From assembly GCA_012959865.1 (NCBI GenBank), contig DUCH01000382.1, positions 1 to 64,000 on the forward strand: 64,000 nucleotides of DNA, in the 5' to 3' direction. The notes under the pieces were generated by a model. The model worked only from the letters and a program-made list of their open reading frames with translations. It was not told the origin of the DNA and ran no database searches. The translations under genes were made by a program, and so were the position numbers. This document shows, one piece after another, positions 16,701 to 26,130 of this stretch (positions are counted from its first letter, which is position 1; each line of letters starts with the position of its first letter). Origin of the DNA: Myxococcales bacterium. Its GTDB lineage: Bacteria > Myxococcota_A > UBA9160 > UBA4427.

Positions 16701-17672
16701 TCAGGCCAACGCTTCACAGAAGCGCTCGAGGATCTCCCAACCGCGATCAATGGGGATCCCCCCCGCCAGCGGGTGTACCACGGCGCTCCCCGCTTCAGGG
16801 CCCTGGAAGCGCAAGCGAAAATCGGCGGCATTGAGAATCGTGAAGCGCCCCTGTTCCCTCAGGTCCTCGACGCTGTGCACCTCGTCTTCGCCCGGGCGTG
16901 GGACGCCCTCCTGCTTCCAACTGCTGTACTCCTGCAGCTCCCGAAGGAAGTAGGGGGCGAGTTCGGGCCAGGCGGCATGGGGATCCTCGTCAACAATCAG
17001 CATGGTATTGCCCTTGCCCGGGCTGACGTAGAGGCCCTGCTTGCCTTGGCGGGCGAGTTCGTCGCGATAGATCTCTTCCAGGTCCGGGCGCTCGGTCGGG
17101 GGGTGGAAGGGGAGGCCGAAGCGCGCCGCTCGGCGGGCGGCCACCGGGCTCATGCCGCCGACCATGAAGAAGGGATGCGGCCGGGAGACAGGAGACGGCG
17201 TCACACGGAGGGTCTTGCCGCGGTACTCGAAAGGCTTCCCCGACCAGGCTTGCAAGAGCGTCTCGAGGCATTCGTCCATCAGCTGACCGCGATCGGCCCA
17301 CGATCGGCCGGTGGCGTGGTATTCCAGGGGTCGGTAGCCCAGGCCCGCGACGAAGCTGAAGCGACCCCCACCGACGAGGTCGAGAATGGCGATGTCCTCG
17401 GCCAGGCGAATGGGATCGTAGAGCGTGACGAGGAGGGCGCCGACGTTGACGCGCACGCGCTTCGTACGGGCGATGATCATCGCCGCCAGGGTTAGGGGGG
17501 CCGGCAGCCAGCCGTTATCCGCGCAGTGGTGCTCTTCGAGGTTGACGGTCTGAACCCCATGCGCCTCGGCGTAGACCGCCATCTCGATGGCCGCACGGTA
17601 GCGATCGGCTTCCACCGCCGGATCCTCGGAAAGACCCGTCATGTTCAGTCGCAACGTGGCCTGGGGGAGCAA
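16701..17672 (-). CDS. Luciferase-like (LLM-class) flavin-dependent oxidoreductase
   Basis: This bacterial-luciferase-fold oxidoreductase (323 aa) uses FMNH2 or F420. Landmarks are NLEEHHCADNGWLPAPLTLAAMI, VGALLVTLYDPIRLAEDIAILDLVGGGRFSFVAGLGYRPLEY and PFFMVGGMSPVAARRAARFG. It probably acts as a monooxygenase or hydride-transfer enzyme in the cytoplasm. I choose TTG 17672 because GGAAGGA stands just before it and homology begins there; the open frame runs on to 18080 inside the upstream gene but lacks family similarity. It follows the FMN glutamate-synthase-family gene by 23 bp on the same strand, so the two are likely co-transcribed. Confidence 0.9.
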   Translation of the reverse strand: MLPQATLRLNMTGLSEDPAVEADRYRAAIEMAVYAEAHGVQTVNLEEHHCADNGWLPAPLTLAAMIIARTKRVRVNVGALLVTLYDPIRLAEDIAILDLVGGGRFSFVAGLGYRPLEYHATGRSWADRGQLMDECLETLLQAWSGKPFEYRGKTLRVTPSPVSRPHPFFMVGGMSPVAARRAARFGLPFHPPTERPDLEEIYRDELARQGKQGLYVSPGKGNTMLIVDEDPHAAWPELAPYFLRELQEYSSWKQEGVPRPGEDEVHSVEDLREQGRFTILNAADFRLRFQGPEAGSAVVHPLAGGIPIDRGWEILERFCEALA

Positions 17673-17695
17673 AATTTTCCTTCCGGCCCCGGGCT

Positions 17696-19303
17696 TCAGC
17701 GATCGAAGCTGTCCGCCCGGGCATTTTGCCAGAAGGGGCTGACCGACTCGGGGATATCGCTGCCCAGAAGCTCGCCGGGTTCGAGGAAATCGTAGAGTTG
17801 ATCGAAGCGCCGAATCTGGTGGGGCGTGGTGCGCTCGTAGAGATGGATGGGCTCGAATTGATCCGGGTGTTCGAGGCCGCAAGCGGCGGTGGTTTCGGCC
17901 AGGCCTTCGAGGGTTCCCTTGTGGAAGAGATAGGCGCGCTCGGCCTTGTCCTCGGGCACGAGGGCTCTTTGCAGGCGCTTGTTCTGGGTAGCGACGCCCA
18001 CCGGGCAGAGATTGGTCCCGCAGAGTTGAGATTGGATGCAGCCGAGGGAGAACATGAAGCCCCGGGCCACGTTGCACCAATCGGCTCCGAGCGCGAGCGC
18101 CGAGGCCATCTCGTAGCTCGCAAAGCGCTTGCCGCTGGCGGCGATCTTGATGCGATCGCGAAGGTGGGTTCCCACCAGTGCATTGTGGACCAGGAGCAGG
18201 CCCTCCCGGAGCGGGTAGCCCAGGTGGTCGGAGAACTCGGGCGGCGCGGCCCCGGTGCCGCCTTCACCGCCATCGACGGTGATGAAATCCGGGGTGATCC
18301 CCGTGTCGAGCATGGCCTTGCAAATCGCGTAGAACTCCCGGGGGTCGCCCACGCAGAGCTTGAATCCTACCGGCTTGCCCCCGGAGAGATCCCGCAATTG
18401 CTGGATGAAATCGAGTAGGCCCGTGGGCGTCGAGAAGGCGCTGTGGCCGGGCGGTGAAAAGCAGTCTTCTCCCATTGGCACCTTGCGCGCGGCGGCGATC
18501 TCGGCGGAGACCTTGGCGCCGGGCAGGATGCCCCCGTGGCCCGGCTTCGCGCCTTGGGAGAGCTTCAACTCGATCATCTTGACCTGGGGCAGGGACGACT
18601 CGTGTTGGAAGAGGTCGGGTGAAAAACCACCTTGATCGGTTCGGCACCCGAAATAGCCCGTTCCCACCTGCCAGATCAGGTCGCCCCCGGGTTCGCGATG
18701 GTGAACGCTCAATCCCCCCTCGCCCGTATTGTGGGCAAACCCACCTCTGAGAGCGCCCATGTTCAGGGCGCGCACGGCGTTCGCGCTGAGGGCGCCGAAG
18801 CTCATGGCCGAGATGTTCAGCAGGGAGGCGGAGTAGGGCTGTGCGCACTCCGGCCCCCCCACCTCCACCCGGAGGTTTCTCCCCGGATCCTCCACTGCGC
18901 TGCTTGGGCGTGCGGAATGGCTCATGAAGCCGTACCCATAGCCATACACATCGAGTTCGGTGCCGAAGGGCTTCACGGCTTCGATGCCCTTCGAGCGCCG
19001 ATAGATCAGATCCCGGGCATCGCGATCGAAGGGGCGACCGCTGGTGTTGCTCTCCACGAAGTATTGGTGGATTTCGGGCCCAGCGCTCTCGAGCAGGAAG
19101 CGCAGATGCCCGAGGATCGGATAGTTGCGCAGGATACTGTGCTTTCGCTGCATCAGGTCGTAGGCCCCGACCGCGAGCAGTCCGCCCGTGGCAGCGACCG
19201 CGAAGTAGAAGATCGGCCAACGGAGCCCCAGCAGGCCGAATGTCGGCAGGAGCAGAAATAAGCCGGGCATCACCCCTCCCCGGATGCGGTTCAGAAAATC
19301 CAT
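17696..19303 (-). CDS. FMN-binding glutamate synthase family protein
   Basis: This 535-aa protein matches the stand-alone FMN/iron-sulfur glutamate-synthase-like domain (GltB central region) with two N-terminal membrane helices (MPGLFLLLPTFGLLGL and YFAVAATGGLLAVGAY). Landmarks are NISAMSFGALSANAVRALN, NTGEGGLSVHH, MIELKLSQGAKPGHGGILPGAKV and FITVDGGEGGTGAAP, with the Cys cluster near CIQSQLCGTNLCPVGVATQ. Classical glutamate synthase needs a glutaminase domain and NADPH subunit, absent here; these membrane-anchored single-domain relatives have no settled reaction. It is divergent from the ThDP enzyme gene and probably in an operon with the luciferase-like gene. Confidence 0.9.
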   Translation of the reverse strand: MDFLNRIRGGVMPGLFLLLPTFGLLGLRWPIFYFAVAATGGLLAVGAYDLMQRKHSILRNYPILGHLRFLLESAGPEIHQYFVESNTSGRPFDRDARDLIYRRSKGIEAVKPFGTELDVYGYGYGFMSHSARPSSAVEDPGRNLRVEVGGPECAQPYSASLLNISAMSFGALSANAVRALNMGALRGGFAHNTGEGGLSVHHREPGGDLIWQVGTGYFGCRTDQGGFSPDLFQHESSLPQVKMIELKLSQGAKPGHGGILPGAKVSAEIAAARKVPMGEDCFSPPGHSAFSTPTGLLDFIQQLRDLSGGKPVGFKLCVGDPREFYAICKAMLDTGITPDFITVDGGEGGTGAAPPEFSDHLGYPLREGLLLVHNALVGTHLRDRIKIAASGKRFASYEMASALALGADWCNVARGFMFSLGCIQSQLCGTNLCPVGVATQNKRLQRALVPEDKAERAYLFHKGTLEGLAETTAACGLEHPDQFEPIHLYERTTPHQIRRFDQLYDFLEPGELLGSDIPESVSPFWQNARADSFDR

Positions 19304-19393
19304 TGGTCGACCTTTCCATGGAAGGTTTGCGAATCGTCGGGGGATGTTACCCTAAACGTTGCGACACATGAACGATGGGAGGAACTCTCCAAG

Positions 19394-21139
19394 ATGGCGG
19401 ACAATGTTTCGAAGAGCCTGCTCGATGTTTTGGCTTCGGCGGGTGCCCGAGATATTTTTGGCGTCACCGGGGACGCGCTGAATCCGCTCCTTGAGTGCAT
19501 TCGCACCGACGACCGCTTTCGCTGGATCGGCGTTCGCCACGAGGAACACGCGGGCTACGCGGCCTACGCCCAGTCCGAACTCAGCGGAGGCATCGGGGTG
19601 TGTGCGGGAACCACGGGGCCGGGGGCGCTCCATCTCATCAATGGTCTCTACAACGCCAAGAAGGAAGGGGGCGCAGTTGTTGCCATAACGGGCCAGGTGC
19701 CGCGGGCCCAGCGGGGGAGTGATTTTCACAAGGAAATCGATCTCGCCAAGATGTTCGACGACATCTGCGGCTACCAGGCCATCATCGACTCCCCGGCCCA
19801 GATGCCGCGCATGGCCGAGATCGCGGTACAGAAGGCGCTGACCGAGCGCATGGTCGTGCGCATCGAAATTCCCTCGGACGTGATCGGCGCCCCGGTTCCG
19901 AGTCAACATTTCAAACGGCCGCTGGTCCGCTTCAAGTCCGACCTGATCCCCGAGCGGAGCGCCATCGAGCGGGCAAGTCAACTCATCGCTCAAGGAAAAC
20001 GGGTGACGCTTTTCTGCGGCATCGGCTGCCGGGATTGCAAGGACGACGTGGTGGCTCTGGCGACCCGGATCGGCGCGCCCATCGCCCATACGCTTCGGGC
20101 CAAGGATATCTTCGACTACGACGACTCCGGCGTCGTGGGAATGACGGGGCTTCTGGGGAACCCCGGCGGCTACCATGCCGTGCGGGATTGCGACGTGCTC
20201 GTGATGCTGGGGACGGATTTCCCCTACGACGAGTTCCTCCCGGACGGCATCGAAATCATCCAGGTGGACCACCGAGCGGATCGCATCGGACTGCGGGCCC
20301 CGGTGACTCTCGGATTGGTGGGGGGCGTGCGTGAAACCCTCGCTGAACTCACGCCCCTTGTCGACGAGAAGCCGCCGTCGCGTTTTCGTGAGCACCTGCT
20401 GAAGATGACGCAGAAATGGCTGGCCCGGATGGACAAGCAGTCCTCCCTGGATCGCACCGACGAGCCGCTGCATCCCCAACTCTTCGCTCGGGCCATCAGC
20501 GATCGCGCCCACGCCGATGCCCTGTTCGCGCTGGATGTCGGCGAGTGCACGATCTGGCTGGCCCGGCAGATGCGGATGCGCGGCGGCCGCCGAATGCTCG
20601 GATCCTTCAACCACGGCTCCCTGGGCGCGGGGCTCCCCGTAGCGCTGGGGGCTGCCGCCCTGGACCCGTCTCGGCAGGTCTGGACCCTGGCGGGCGATGG
20701 CGGATTCGCCATGTCGATGAACGATTTCGTGACGGCGGTGCGTTTCAATTGGCCCATCAAAGTGATCGTCTTCAACAACAGTGAGTTCGGCTTCGTGAAG
20801 ATGGAAATGGAAGTTGCAGGTCTGCCCACGTTCCCCGCCGCGACCAGCCTGGTGAACCCGGATTTTACCGCGTTTGCCAAGGCTTGCGGCGGCGACGGTG
20901 TGCGGGTCGAGCATGCCGATGAGATTCTTCCTGCCATCGACCAGGCGCTGGCCTCGGAGAAGCCGTTTATCATCGATGCCATCGTGAGCGCCGGTGAGCT
21001 GAGCATGCCCCCGCATATATCGCCGCAGGAGGCCTATGGCTTCGGCATCTCCAAGGTCAAGGAGGCGCTGCTGGGGCTGAAGGGAGATCACGAGGTCTGG
21101 AAAGCTTGGCGCGACGAATTTCGGGCGAACGTTTTCTAG
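19394..21139 (+). CDS. ThDP-dependent enzyme, pyruvate oxidase (PoxB)-like
   Basis: This is a 581-aa thiamine-diphosphate enzyme of the acetolactate synthase / pyruvate oxidase group with all three domains. The N-terminal catalytic Glu lies in IGVRHEEHAGYAAYAQSEL and is followed by GVCAGTTGPGALHLINGLY. The C-terminal ThDP motif is GDGGFAMSMNDFVTAVRFNWPIKVIVFNN. DFHKEIDLAKMFDDIC and the domain order resemble quinone-reducing pyruvate oxidase PoxB, which yields acetate and CO2. Lying 28 bp upstream of coxB, it may feed electrons to the quinone pool used by the neighbouring chain; this is inference. Acetolactate synthase or another decarboxylase is the alternative. Confidence 0.88.
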   Translation: MADNVSKSLLDVLASAGARDIFGVTGDALNPLLECIRTDDRFRWIGVRHEEHAGYAAYAQSELSGGIGVCAGTTGPGALHLINGLYNAKKEGGAVVAITGQVPRAQRGSDFHKEIDLAKMFDDICGYQAIIDSPAQMPRMAEIAVQKALTERMVVRIEIPSDVIGAPVPSQHFKRPLVRFKSDLIPERSAIERASQLIAQGKRVTLFCGIGCRDCKDDVVALATRIGAPIAHTLRAKDIFDYDDSGVVGMTGLLGNPGGYHAVRDCDVLVMLGTDFPYDEFLPDGIEIIQVDHRADRIGLRAPVTLGLVGGVRETLAELTPLVDEKPPSRFREHLLKMTQKWLARMDKQSSLDRTDEPLHPQLFARAISDRAHADALFALDVGECTIWLARQMRMRGGRRMLGSFNHGSLGAGLPVALGAAALDPSRQVWTLAGDGGFAMSMNDFVTAVRFNWPIKVIVFNNSEFGFVKMEMEVAGLPTFPAATSLVNPDFTAFAKACGGDGVRVEHADEILPAIDQALASEKPFIIDAIVSAGELSMPPHISPQEAYGFGISKVKEALLGLKGDHEVWKAWRDEFRANVF

Positions 21140-21167
21140 TCATGGGTCGCTGAGGGCCTTTCGGACG

Positions 21168-22232
21168 ATGCAATGGGCGGAAACTATGGGCGGAGGGGTG
21201 AGTTCGCACCCTGGGAATGAGGGGCGTGGTCGGGGCCGGGCAGTCGTTGCCGTGCTGTTGGGAGGCTGGATCGGGTCGGGTCCGGTCTACGCCCAGGGGC
21301 CTGTGCCCTCGATACTTGAGCCCATCGCACAGCCCGCCCAGGCGGTGCTGGACTATGGGCTTGTCCTTGTCCTGGTCTGCGGCGTGATTTTTGTTCTCGT
21401 CATGGGCGCTCTCCTGGTCACCGTGATCCGCTTCCGCGTCCGGGCAGGAGACGACGACCACGAACCGGCTCAGGTCTACGGAAGCGACCAACTCGAAATC
21501 GCATGGACTGTTGCGCCTGTTCTGGTGGTGATCGTCCTCGGTCTCATCACAGCGGGGCGCATCGTCGCGCTTCAAAAGAACGAGGCCCCCGCTGGCAGCT
21601 TGGCGATTCGGGTCACGGGTCACCAGTGGTGGTGGGAACTCGAATATCCTGAATTCGGCTTCACCACCGCCAACGAATTGCACCTTCCGGTGGACCGAGT
21701 GGCCTTCCTGGAACTTCAATCCCAGGATGTGATCCACAGCTTCTGGCTTCCCCAACTCGCGGGGAAGACCGACTTGATTCCCAATCGCCGAAACACGATG
21801 TGGATCGAACCGCACCAGGTGGGAATGGTGGTGGGGCAGTGCGCGGAGTATTGCGGAACCCAGCACGCCAATATGCTGCTTCGGGTATTCATCCACGAAG
21901 AGGCGGAATTCGAGCGTTGGGCACGTGGTCAGCAGAAGGAAGCCCGGATGCTCCCCGGCACCGAGGCCGGGAGAGCGATCTTTGCCAATACGGCCTGCGT
22001 GAACTGTCACACGGTGCGCGGGGTTTCCGAAATCGGCCGATTCGGCCCGGATCTCACCCATTTGATGAGCCGAACCACACTGGCGGCGGGTGCGGCCAGA
22101 AACGATCGGGGGCAGCTCATCGATTGGATTACGAACCCCGACCATTTCAAACCCGGGGCCCGTATGCCGGCGATGAAACTCGACTCGGCCCAGGTGGCTC
22201 AGGTGGCCGATTACCTGTCGAGTCTCGAGTAG
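21168..22232 (+). CDS. coxB: Cytochrome c oxidase subunit II with fused cytochrome c domain
   Basis: This caa3-type subunit II (354 aa) has a signal/anchor segment, two transmembrane helices (VLDYGLVLVLVCGVIFVLVM and WTVAPVLVVIVLGLITAG), the aromatic TGHQWWWELEYPE segment and the complete CuA site CAEYCGTQHANM (Cys225, Cys229, His233, Met236). A C-terminal cytochrome c has its heme motif CVNCH at 277-281 and a likely Met ligand in ARMPAM. It accepts electrons in the periplasm and passes them to heme a in subunit I. It is the first gene of the respiratory cluster; coxA follows after 12 bp. Confidence 0.96.
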   Translation: MQWAETMGGGVSSHPGNEGRGRGRAVVAVLLGGWIGSGPVYAQGPVPSILEPIAQPAQAVLDYGLVLVLVCGVIFVLVMGALLVTVIRFRVRAGDDDHEPAQVYGSDQLEIAWTVAPVLVVIVLGLITAGRIVALQKNEAPAGSLAIRVTGHQWWWELEYPEFGFTTANELHLPVDRVAFLELQSQDVIHSFWLPQLAGKTDLIPNRRNTMWIEPHQVGMVVGQCAEYCGTQHANMLLRVFIHEEAEFERWARGQQKEARMLPGTEAGRAIFANTACVNCHTVRGVSEIGRFGPDLTHLMSRTTLAAGAARNDRGQLIDWITNPDHFKPGARMPAMKLDSAQVAQVADYLSSLE

Positions 22233-22244
22233 GGAGCAGGGGAG

Positions 22245-23921
22245 ATGTCAGCCAGCCTCGGAGCAGATGCAGCCCGCGGGACCTCGAGCGCGGAGGGCCC
22301 GGCTTCCGTTGTGCACGCCTGGGTGACCACGGTCGACCACAAGAGACTCGGCATTCTCTACATCGCGGCGGGCCTGCTCTTCTTTGTGGTGAGCGGCGTC
22401 GAGGCGATCATGATGCGGGCCCAGTTGGCCCAGGCCGCCAACGACCTGCTCGAGCCCCAGGAATTCAACCGGCTCTTCACGATGCACGGCACCACCATGG
22501 TCTTTCTGGTGGGGATGCCCATCGTGACGGGTTTTGGGAACTACTTGATCCCCCTGATGATTGGTGCCCGGGATATGGCCTTTCCCCGGCTCAATGCCTG
22601 GGGGTTCTGGATGTTCCTCTTTGGGGGCCTCGTGCTCTACATGAGCTATTTCGCCAGCATGGGGCTCTACGGCGCGGGCACCGCGCCCGATGTCGGATGG
22701 TTCGCCTACTCACCTCTTTCGGGCAAGGCATTTTCGCGCGGGAATGCCACCGACTACTGGATTCTCGGCATCCTGATCAGCGGCTTTGGCAGCGTGTCCG
22801 GGGCGATCAACATGCTCACCACTACGCTCACCATGCGCTGCCCGGGCATGACGATGAGCCGGCTCCCGCTTTTCGTTTGGATGATGTTGGTGGTTTCGTT
22901 TCTCATGCTCCTTGCCCTACCGGTTCTCACGGGTGCGCAGGTCATGCTGCTCTTTGATCGTTTCCTGGGCGCTCATTTCTTCGATACCCAGGCGGGCGGG
23001 GATGCGGTCCTCTGGCAACACTTCTTCTGGTTCTTTGGCCATCCCGAGGTCTATATCCTGATGATCCCCGGCTTCGCCTACGCGTCGGAGATCATCCCGG
23101 TCTTTTCTCGCAAAGTCATCTTTGGCTACTCCTTCATGGTGGCGGCGACCCTGGCCATCGGGCTGTTGGCGGTGGGTGTCTGGGCCCATCACATGTTCAC
23201 GGTGGGAATGGGGCGGGGCCTCAATATCTGGTTTGCGGTCATCACCATGCTGGTGGGGGTACCCACGGGCATCAAGCTCTTCAACTGGATCGCGACGATG
23301 TATGGCGGCCGAATTCAACTGCGCATGCCGATGGTTTTTTGTATTGCGTTCCTGGGTCAGTTCCTGATCGCCGGCCTTACGGGGATCCTGCTATCCGGGG
23401 CTCCGCTGAACTGGCAGCTCAGCGATTCGTATTTCGTAGTGGCCCACTTTCACTACGTTCTGATTGGGGGACTGGTCTTCACGATCTTTGCGGCCTGTTA
23501 TTACTGGTTTCCCAAGATGACGGGGCGCATGCTCAGCGAGAAGATCGGCCGTTGGCATTTCTGGCTCTTCTTCATCGGCTTTCACCTGACCTTCACCACC
23601 ATGCACGTGCAGGGCATTCTCGGGATGCCTCGACGGATCTATACCTATCCCGTTGAGCGGGGTTGGGAGATCTGGAATGCGATCTCTTCGGCCGGAGCCA
23701 TTCTCCAGGGGCTGGGTGTGGCCTGCTTCTTGATCGCGGTGATCGCGGCTTTCCGGCGTCCCGCCGATGCGGGCCCCGATCCGTGGAACGCCTGGACCCT
23801 CGAGTGGTCGACATCTTCACCGCCGCCGGCCTACAACTTTCTCACCCTGCCCGAGGTTCGAAGCCGTCGTCCGCTCTGGGATTTGAAGCATCCGGACGAC
23901 CCGGATTGGGAGCACGAATAG
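22245..23921 (+). CDS. coxA: Cytochrome c oxidase subunit I, A1-type
   Basis: This is the catalytic subunit (558 aa, 12 helices expected) holding heme a, heme a3 and CuB. The His-Tyr cross-link motif and D-channel Glu are in GHPEVY (His266, Glu268, Tyr270), placing it in the A1 family. The CuB histidines are in VWAHHMFTVGMG. PTGIKLFNW carries the K-channel Lys, and VVAHFHYVLIGG carries heme a and a3 ligands. The MIGARDMAFPRLNAWGFW D-channel entrance is intact, so it should reduce O2 and pump protons. RBS GGGGAG precedes ATG 22245. Confidence 0.97.
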   Translation: MSASLGADAARGTSSAEGPASVVHAWVTTVDHKRLGILYIAAGLLFFVVSGVEAIMMRAQLAQAANDLLEPQEFNRLFTMHGTTMVFLVGMPIVTGFGNYLIPLMIGARDMAFPRLNAWGFWMFLFGGLVLYMSYFASMGLYGAGTAPDVGWFAYSPLSGKAFSRGNATDYWILGILISGFGSVSGAINMLTTTLTMRCPGMTMSRLPLFVWMMLVVSFLMLLALPVLTGAQVMLLFDRFLGAHFFDTQAGGDAVLWQHFFWFFGHPEVYILMIPGFAYASEIIPVFSRKVIFGYSFMVAATLAIGLLAVGVWAHHMFTVGMGRGLNIWFAVITMLVGVPTGIKLFNWIATMYGGRIQLRMPMVFCIAFLGQFLIAGLTGILLSGAPLNWQLSDSYFVVAHFHYVLIGGLVFTIFAACYYWFPKMTGRMLSEKIGRWHFWLFFIGFHLTFTTMHVQGILGMPRRIYTYPVERGWEIWNAISSAGAILQGLGVACFLIAVIAAFRRPADAGPDPWNAWTLEWSTSSPPPAYNFLTLPEVRSRRPLWDLKHPDDPDWEHE

Positions 23922-23924
23922 GAT

Positions 23925-24515
23925 GTGTCTGTGAGTCAGGCATCTGTGTTGGCGATGGATCGAGTCGCCTGGAGCCGGGGACGGGTGGGGATGGCCTGCC
24001 TCATCTTCGGCGAAAGTACGTTCTTCAGCGTTTTCGTGGTGGCCTATCTCTTTTACCTGGGGAAGAGCGCCACCGGCCCGCAGCCCGGCGACGTGCTGGA
24101 GTTCCCGTGGCTCGCCACGGTGTGCCTGTTGTCCAGCAGTGTCAGCGCGGGCCTGGCTGTGGCGGCCCTGGCTCGGGCGGAAACGCTTCGCGCGAGCGCT
24201 TACCTCGCGGTGACGGTGGGCCTGGGTTCGGCATTCATCGCGGCGACAGCTCAGGAGTGGTCCGGGCTCATCCATGGATATGGACTCACCATTGGAACGA
24301 ATCTATTTGGCACCACCTTCTATTCACTCGTGGGTTTTCACGCTGCCCACGTGATTCTCGGATTGCTCATGCTCTCGCTGGTCTTGGCTCTGACGCTCGG
24401 GGGCCGGGTGCGCGCCGAACACGCCGAGCGGGTGGAGATGGTGACCTGGTATTGGCATTTCGTGGACGCGGTCTGGATCGTGGTCCTCACGACCGTTTAC
24501 GTGGTGGGGGTCTAG
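23925..24515 (+). CDS. coxC: Cytochrome c oxidase subunit III
   Basis: This 196-aa, five-helix subunit III has GMACLIFGESTFFSVFVVAYLFY, EWSGLIHGYGLTIGTNLFGTTFYSLVGFHAAHVILGLLML and a C-terminal VTWYWHFVDAVWIVVLTTVYV, all standard family marks. It lacks the two N-terminal helices of long forms, as do many bacterial caa3 enzymes. The GTG start at 23925 is 3 bp after the coxA stop. It stabilises subunit I and its proton uptake. Confidence 0.95.
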   Translation: MSVSQASVLAMDRVAWSRGRVGMACLIFGESTFFSVFVVAYLFYLGKSATGPQPGDVLEFPWLATVCLLSSSVSAGLAVAALARAETLRASAYLAVTVGLGSAFIAATAQEWSGLIHGYGLTIGTNLFGTTFYSLVGFHAAHVILGLLMLSLVLALTLGGRVRAEHAERVEMVTWYWHFVDAVWIVVLTTVYVVGV

Positions 24516-24519
24516 CGGG

Positions 24520-25377
24520 ATGCGCACAGAGACAGGATCCCAGGAAGTGTCCCATGCCGGCGAGGGGGAGGGGCTTGAACTTCCTGCAAATACCACCGCT
24601 CCTTTGTACTTCGCCCTGGGTTTCGCGTTCCTTGGGGTCAGCTTGGTGACCAGCGTGCTCTTTGTTTTCGCCGGGGTGATGCTCGTGCTCTGGGGCGGCA
24701 TCCGATGGTGGGGCGAAGTTCTTCCGCGAGAAAATGAAACGTTCGTCCCTGCCCAGGCCGAGGCCGATCGTGCGCCCCCGGTGGTTCCCACGCCGGGTCG
24801 GGCGCCGGGCCCGGCGGGCGGAGCGGATCGCCATCGTGCACGATTGCCCCTGGAGTACCACCCCTACAGTGCCGGCCTGCGCGCGGGGATTGCGGGCGGG
24901 CTCGCCATGGTGGCGGTGGCCGGGGTTCACGGGCTGATCGTCCAGGGGAGCCTCTGGCATGCCTTCAATGGTTTCGCCGCGCTGGTCCTGCCGCTCTTCG
25001 GGGCCCAGCCGCCCAGCGATATGACGAGTTTTCATGGAGTCGTCGTGCTCGCTGCTGGCATCATTCACATTCTGCTTTCTCTGGGGATCGGGCTCGTCTA
25101 TGCAGCGGTTCTCCCCATGCTGCCCGGTCATCCCCGACTCTGGGGTGGGGTGGTCGCGCCCTTGGTCTGGACCGGTGCCGGCTTCGTCTGCGTCGAGTTG
25201 GTGGTGCCGGGTGCGGTCCAGTCGATCAACTGGCTCGTTTTCATTTTTCTCCAGATGGTGTTCGGCCTGACGGCGGGCGAAGTGATCTCCCGAAGCGAAC
25301 CCGTTCGGACTCTTCAGTCCTATCCACTCACGACACGGGCGGGTCTCGAAGTGGGCGATGAGGAGGAGAGCCCGTGA
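24520..25377 (+). CDS. Polytopic membrane protein of the oxidase cluster, unknown family
   Basis: The 285-aa product has a short hydrophilic start, one long hydrophobic hairpin (PLYFALGFAFLGVSLVTSVLFVFAGVMLVLWGG), a Pro/Ala/Arg-rich linker (about 85-110), and about five further helices. A His-containing segment SFHGVVVLAAGIIHILLSLGIG is notable. The N-terminal hairpin is reminiscent of oxidase subunit IV, but I do not recognise the whole protein. It begins 4 bp after coxC and overlaps the diheme cytochrome start by 4 bp, so it belongs to the respiratory operon, as an accessory subunit or assembly protein. Confidence 0.8.
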   Translation: MRTETGSQEVSHAGEGEGLELPANTTAPLYFALGFAFLGVSLVTSVLFVFAGVMLVLWGGIRWWGEVLPRENETFVPAQAEADRAPPVVPTPGRAPGPAGGADRHRARLPLEYHPYSAGLRAGIAGGLAMVAVAGVHGLIVQGSLWHAFNGFAALVLPLFGAQPPSDMTSFHGVVVLAAGIIHILLSLGIGLVYAAVLPMLPGHPRLWGGVVAPLVWTGAGFVCVELVVPGAVQSINWLVFIFLQMVFGLTAGEVISRSEPVRTLQSYPLTTRAGLEVGDEEESP

Positions 25378-26105
25378 AGCGAACGCCGCTTCTGCTCGCT
25401 TTCGCCCTCGCTGCCGTATTGGGGTGTGATTCCCTTCCGGGCCGCCCGGATCCCGCGGAGCGATATCAGCGGCCCTCGGAAGTCGAGGATTTCGATCGCC
25501 TCTATGCGGCCAATTGCTCGGGTTGCCACGGAGCCGAGGGCCGGAACGGTCCGGCCACGAATCTGGGCGACCCGCTCTTCGCTGCCCTGGCCGATCCCGC
25601 CGAAATTCGCCGGGTCATCGCGGGTGGGGTCACGGGAACCCCGATGCCGGTTTTCGCCCGTCGGCACGGGGGCACGCTCAGCGAAAAGCAGATCGATATT
25701 CTCGCCGCGGGATTGAAGGCGGGTCTGAATGGAGCGGAACCCGCCTCAAGGCTGGCTGGCGCGCCCCCGCTGGTTGCCGAACCCCCTTCGAGCGGCAGCC
25801 CGTCACCCGGCCAGGTCGCGCGCGGCGCGCGGGCCTACACGACTTTTTGCGCGCGCTGTCATGGGGTAGAGGGCGCAGGCGGCGCTTCGGGGGGTTCGCT
25901 CCTTGAGCCCGCGTACCTGGGCCTGGTGAGCGACCAGGGCCTGCGGACCACGGTCATCGTGGGGCGCGAGGACCTGGGCATGCCGGGATGGCAGAGCGCG
26001 GGGGAAAAACCCATGACCGCCGCGGAAGTCGCCGAAGTCGTCGCTTGGCTGGGGTCGCATCGGATTTCCCCCGTCGTCGTCGCACCCGGCTCGTCCATCC
26101 AGTGA
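25374..26105 (+). CDS. Diheme cytochrome c lipoprotein
   Basis: This 243-aa protein has a lipoprotein signal (lipobox VLGC) and two class-I cytochrome c domains. Heme motifs CSGCH (48-52) and CARCH (159-163) are visible, with Met-ligand candidates in GTPMPVF and DLGMPGW. Anchored on the outer face of the membrane, it is well placed to carry electrons between the Rieske/cytochrome b complex and the CuA subunit. GTG 25374 overlaps the preceding stop (GTGA); the Rieske gene follows after 25 bp. Confidence 0.93.
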   Translation: MKRTPLLLAFALAAVLGCDSLPGRPDPAERYQRPSEVEDFDRLYAANCSGCHGAEGRNGPATNLGDPLFAALADPAEIRRVIAGGVTGTPMPVFARRHGGTLSEKQIDILAAGLKAGLNGAEPASRLAGAPPLVAEPPSSGSPSPGQVARGARAYTTFCARCHGVEGAGGASGGSLLEPAYLGLVSDQGLRTTVIVGREDLGMPGWQSAGEKPMTAAEVAEVVAWLGSHRISPVVVAPGSSIQ

Positions 26106-26130
26106 ACTGAGAAGAGGCAGGAGAGAAAAC

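Noticed and set aside
19352-21091. Long open frame antisense to the pyruvate-oxidase-like gene (and similar antisense frames over cytochrome b at 25954-27855, the monooxygenase at 7501-9027, the kinase at 36449-37756 and an ABC gene at 40529-41956)
   Set aside because: Their products are His/Arg/Gly-rich with no family motifs and mirror strongly conserved genes; they are a by-product of high GC at third positions.
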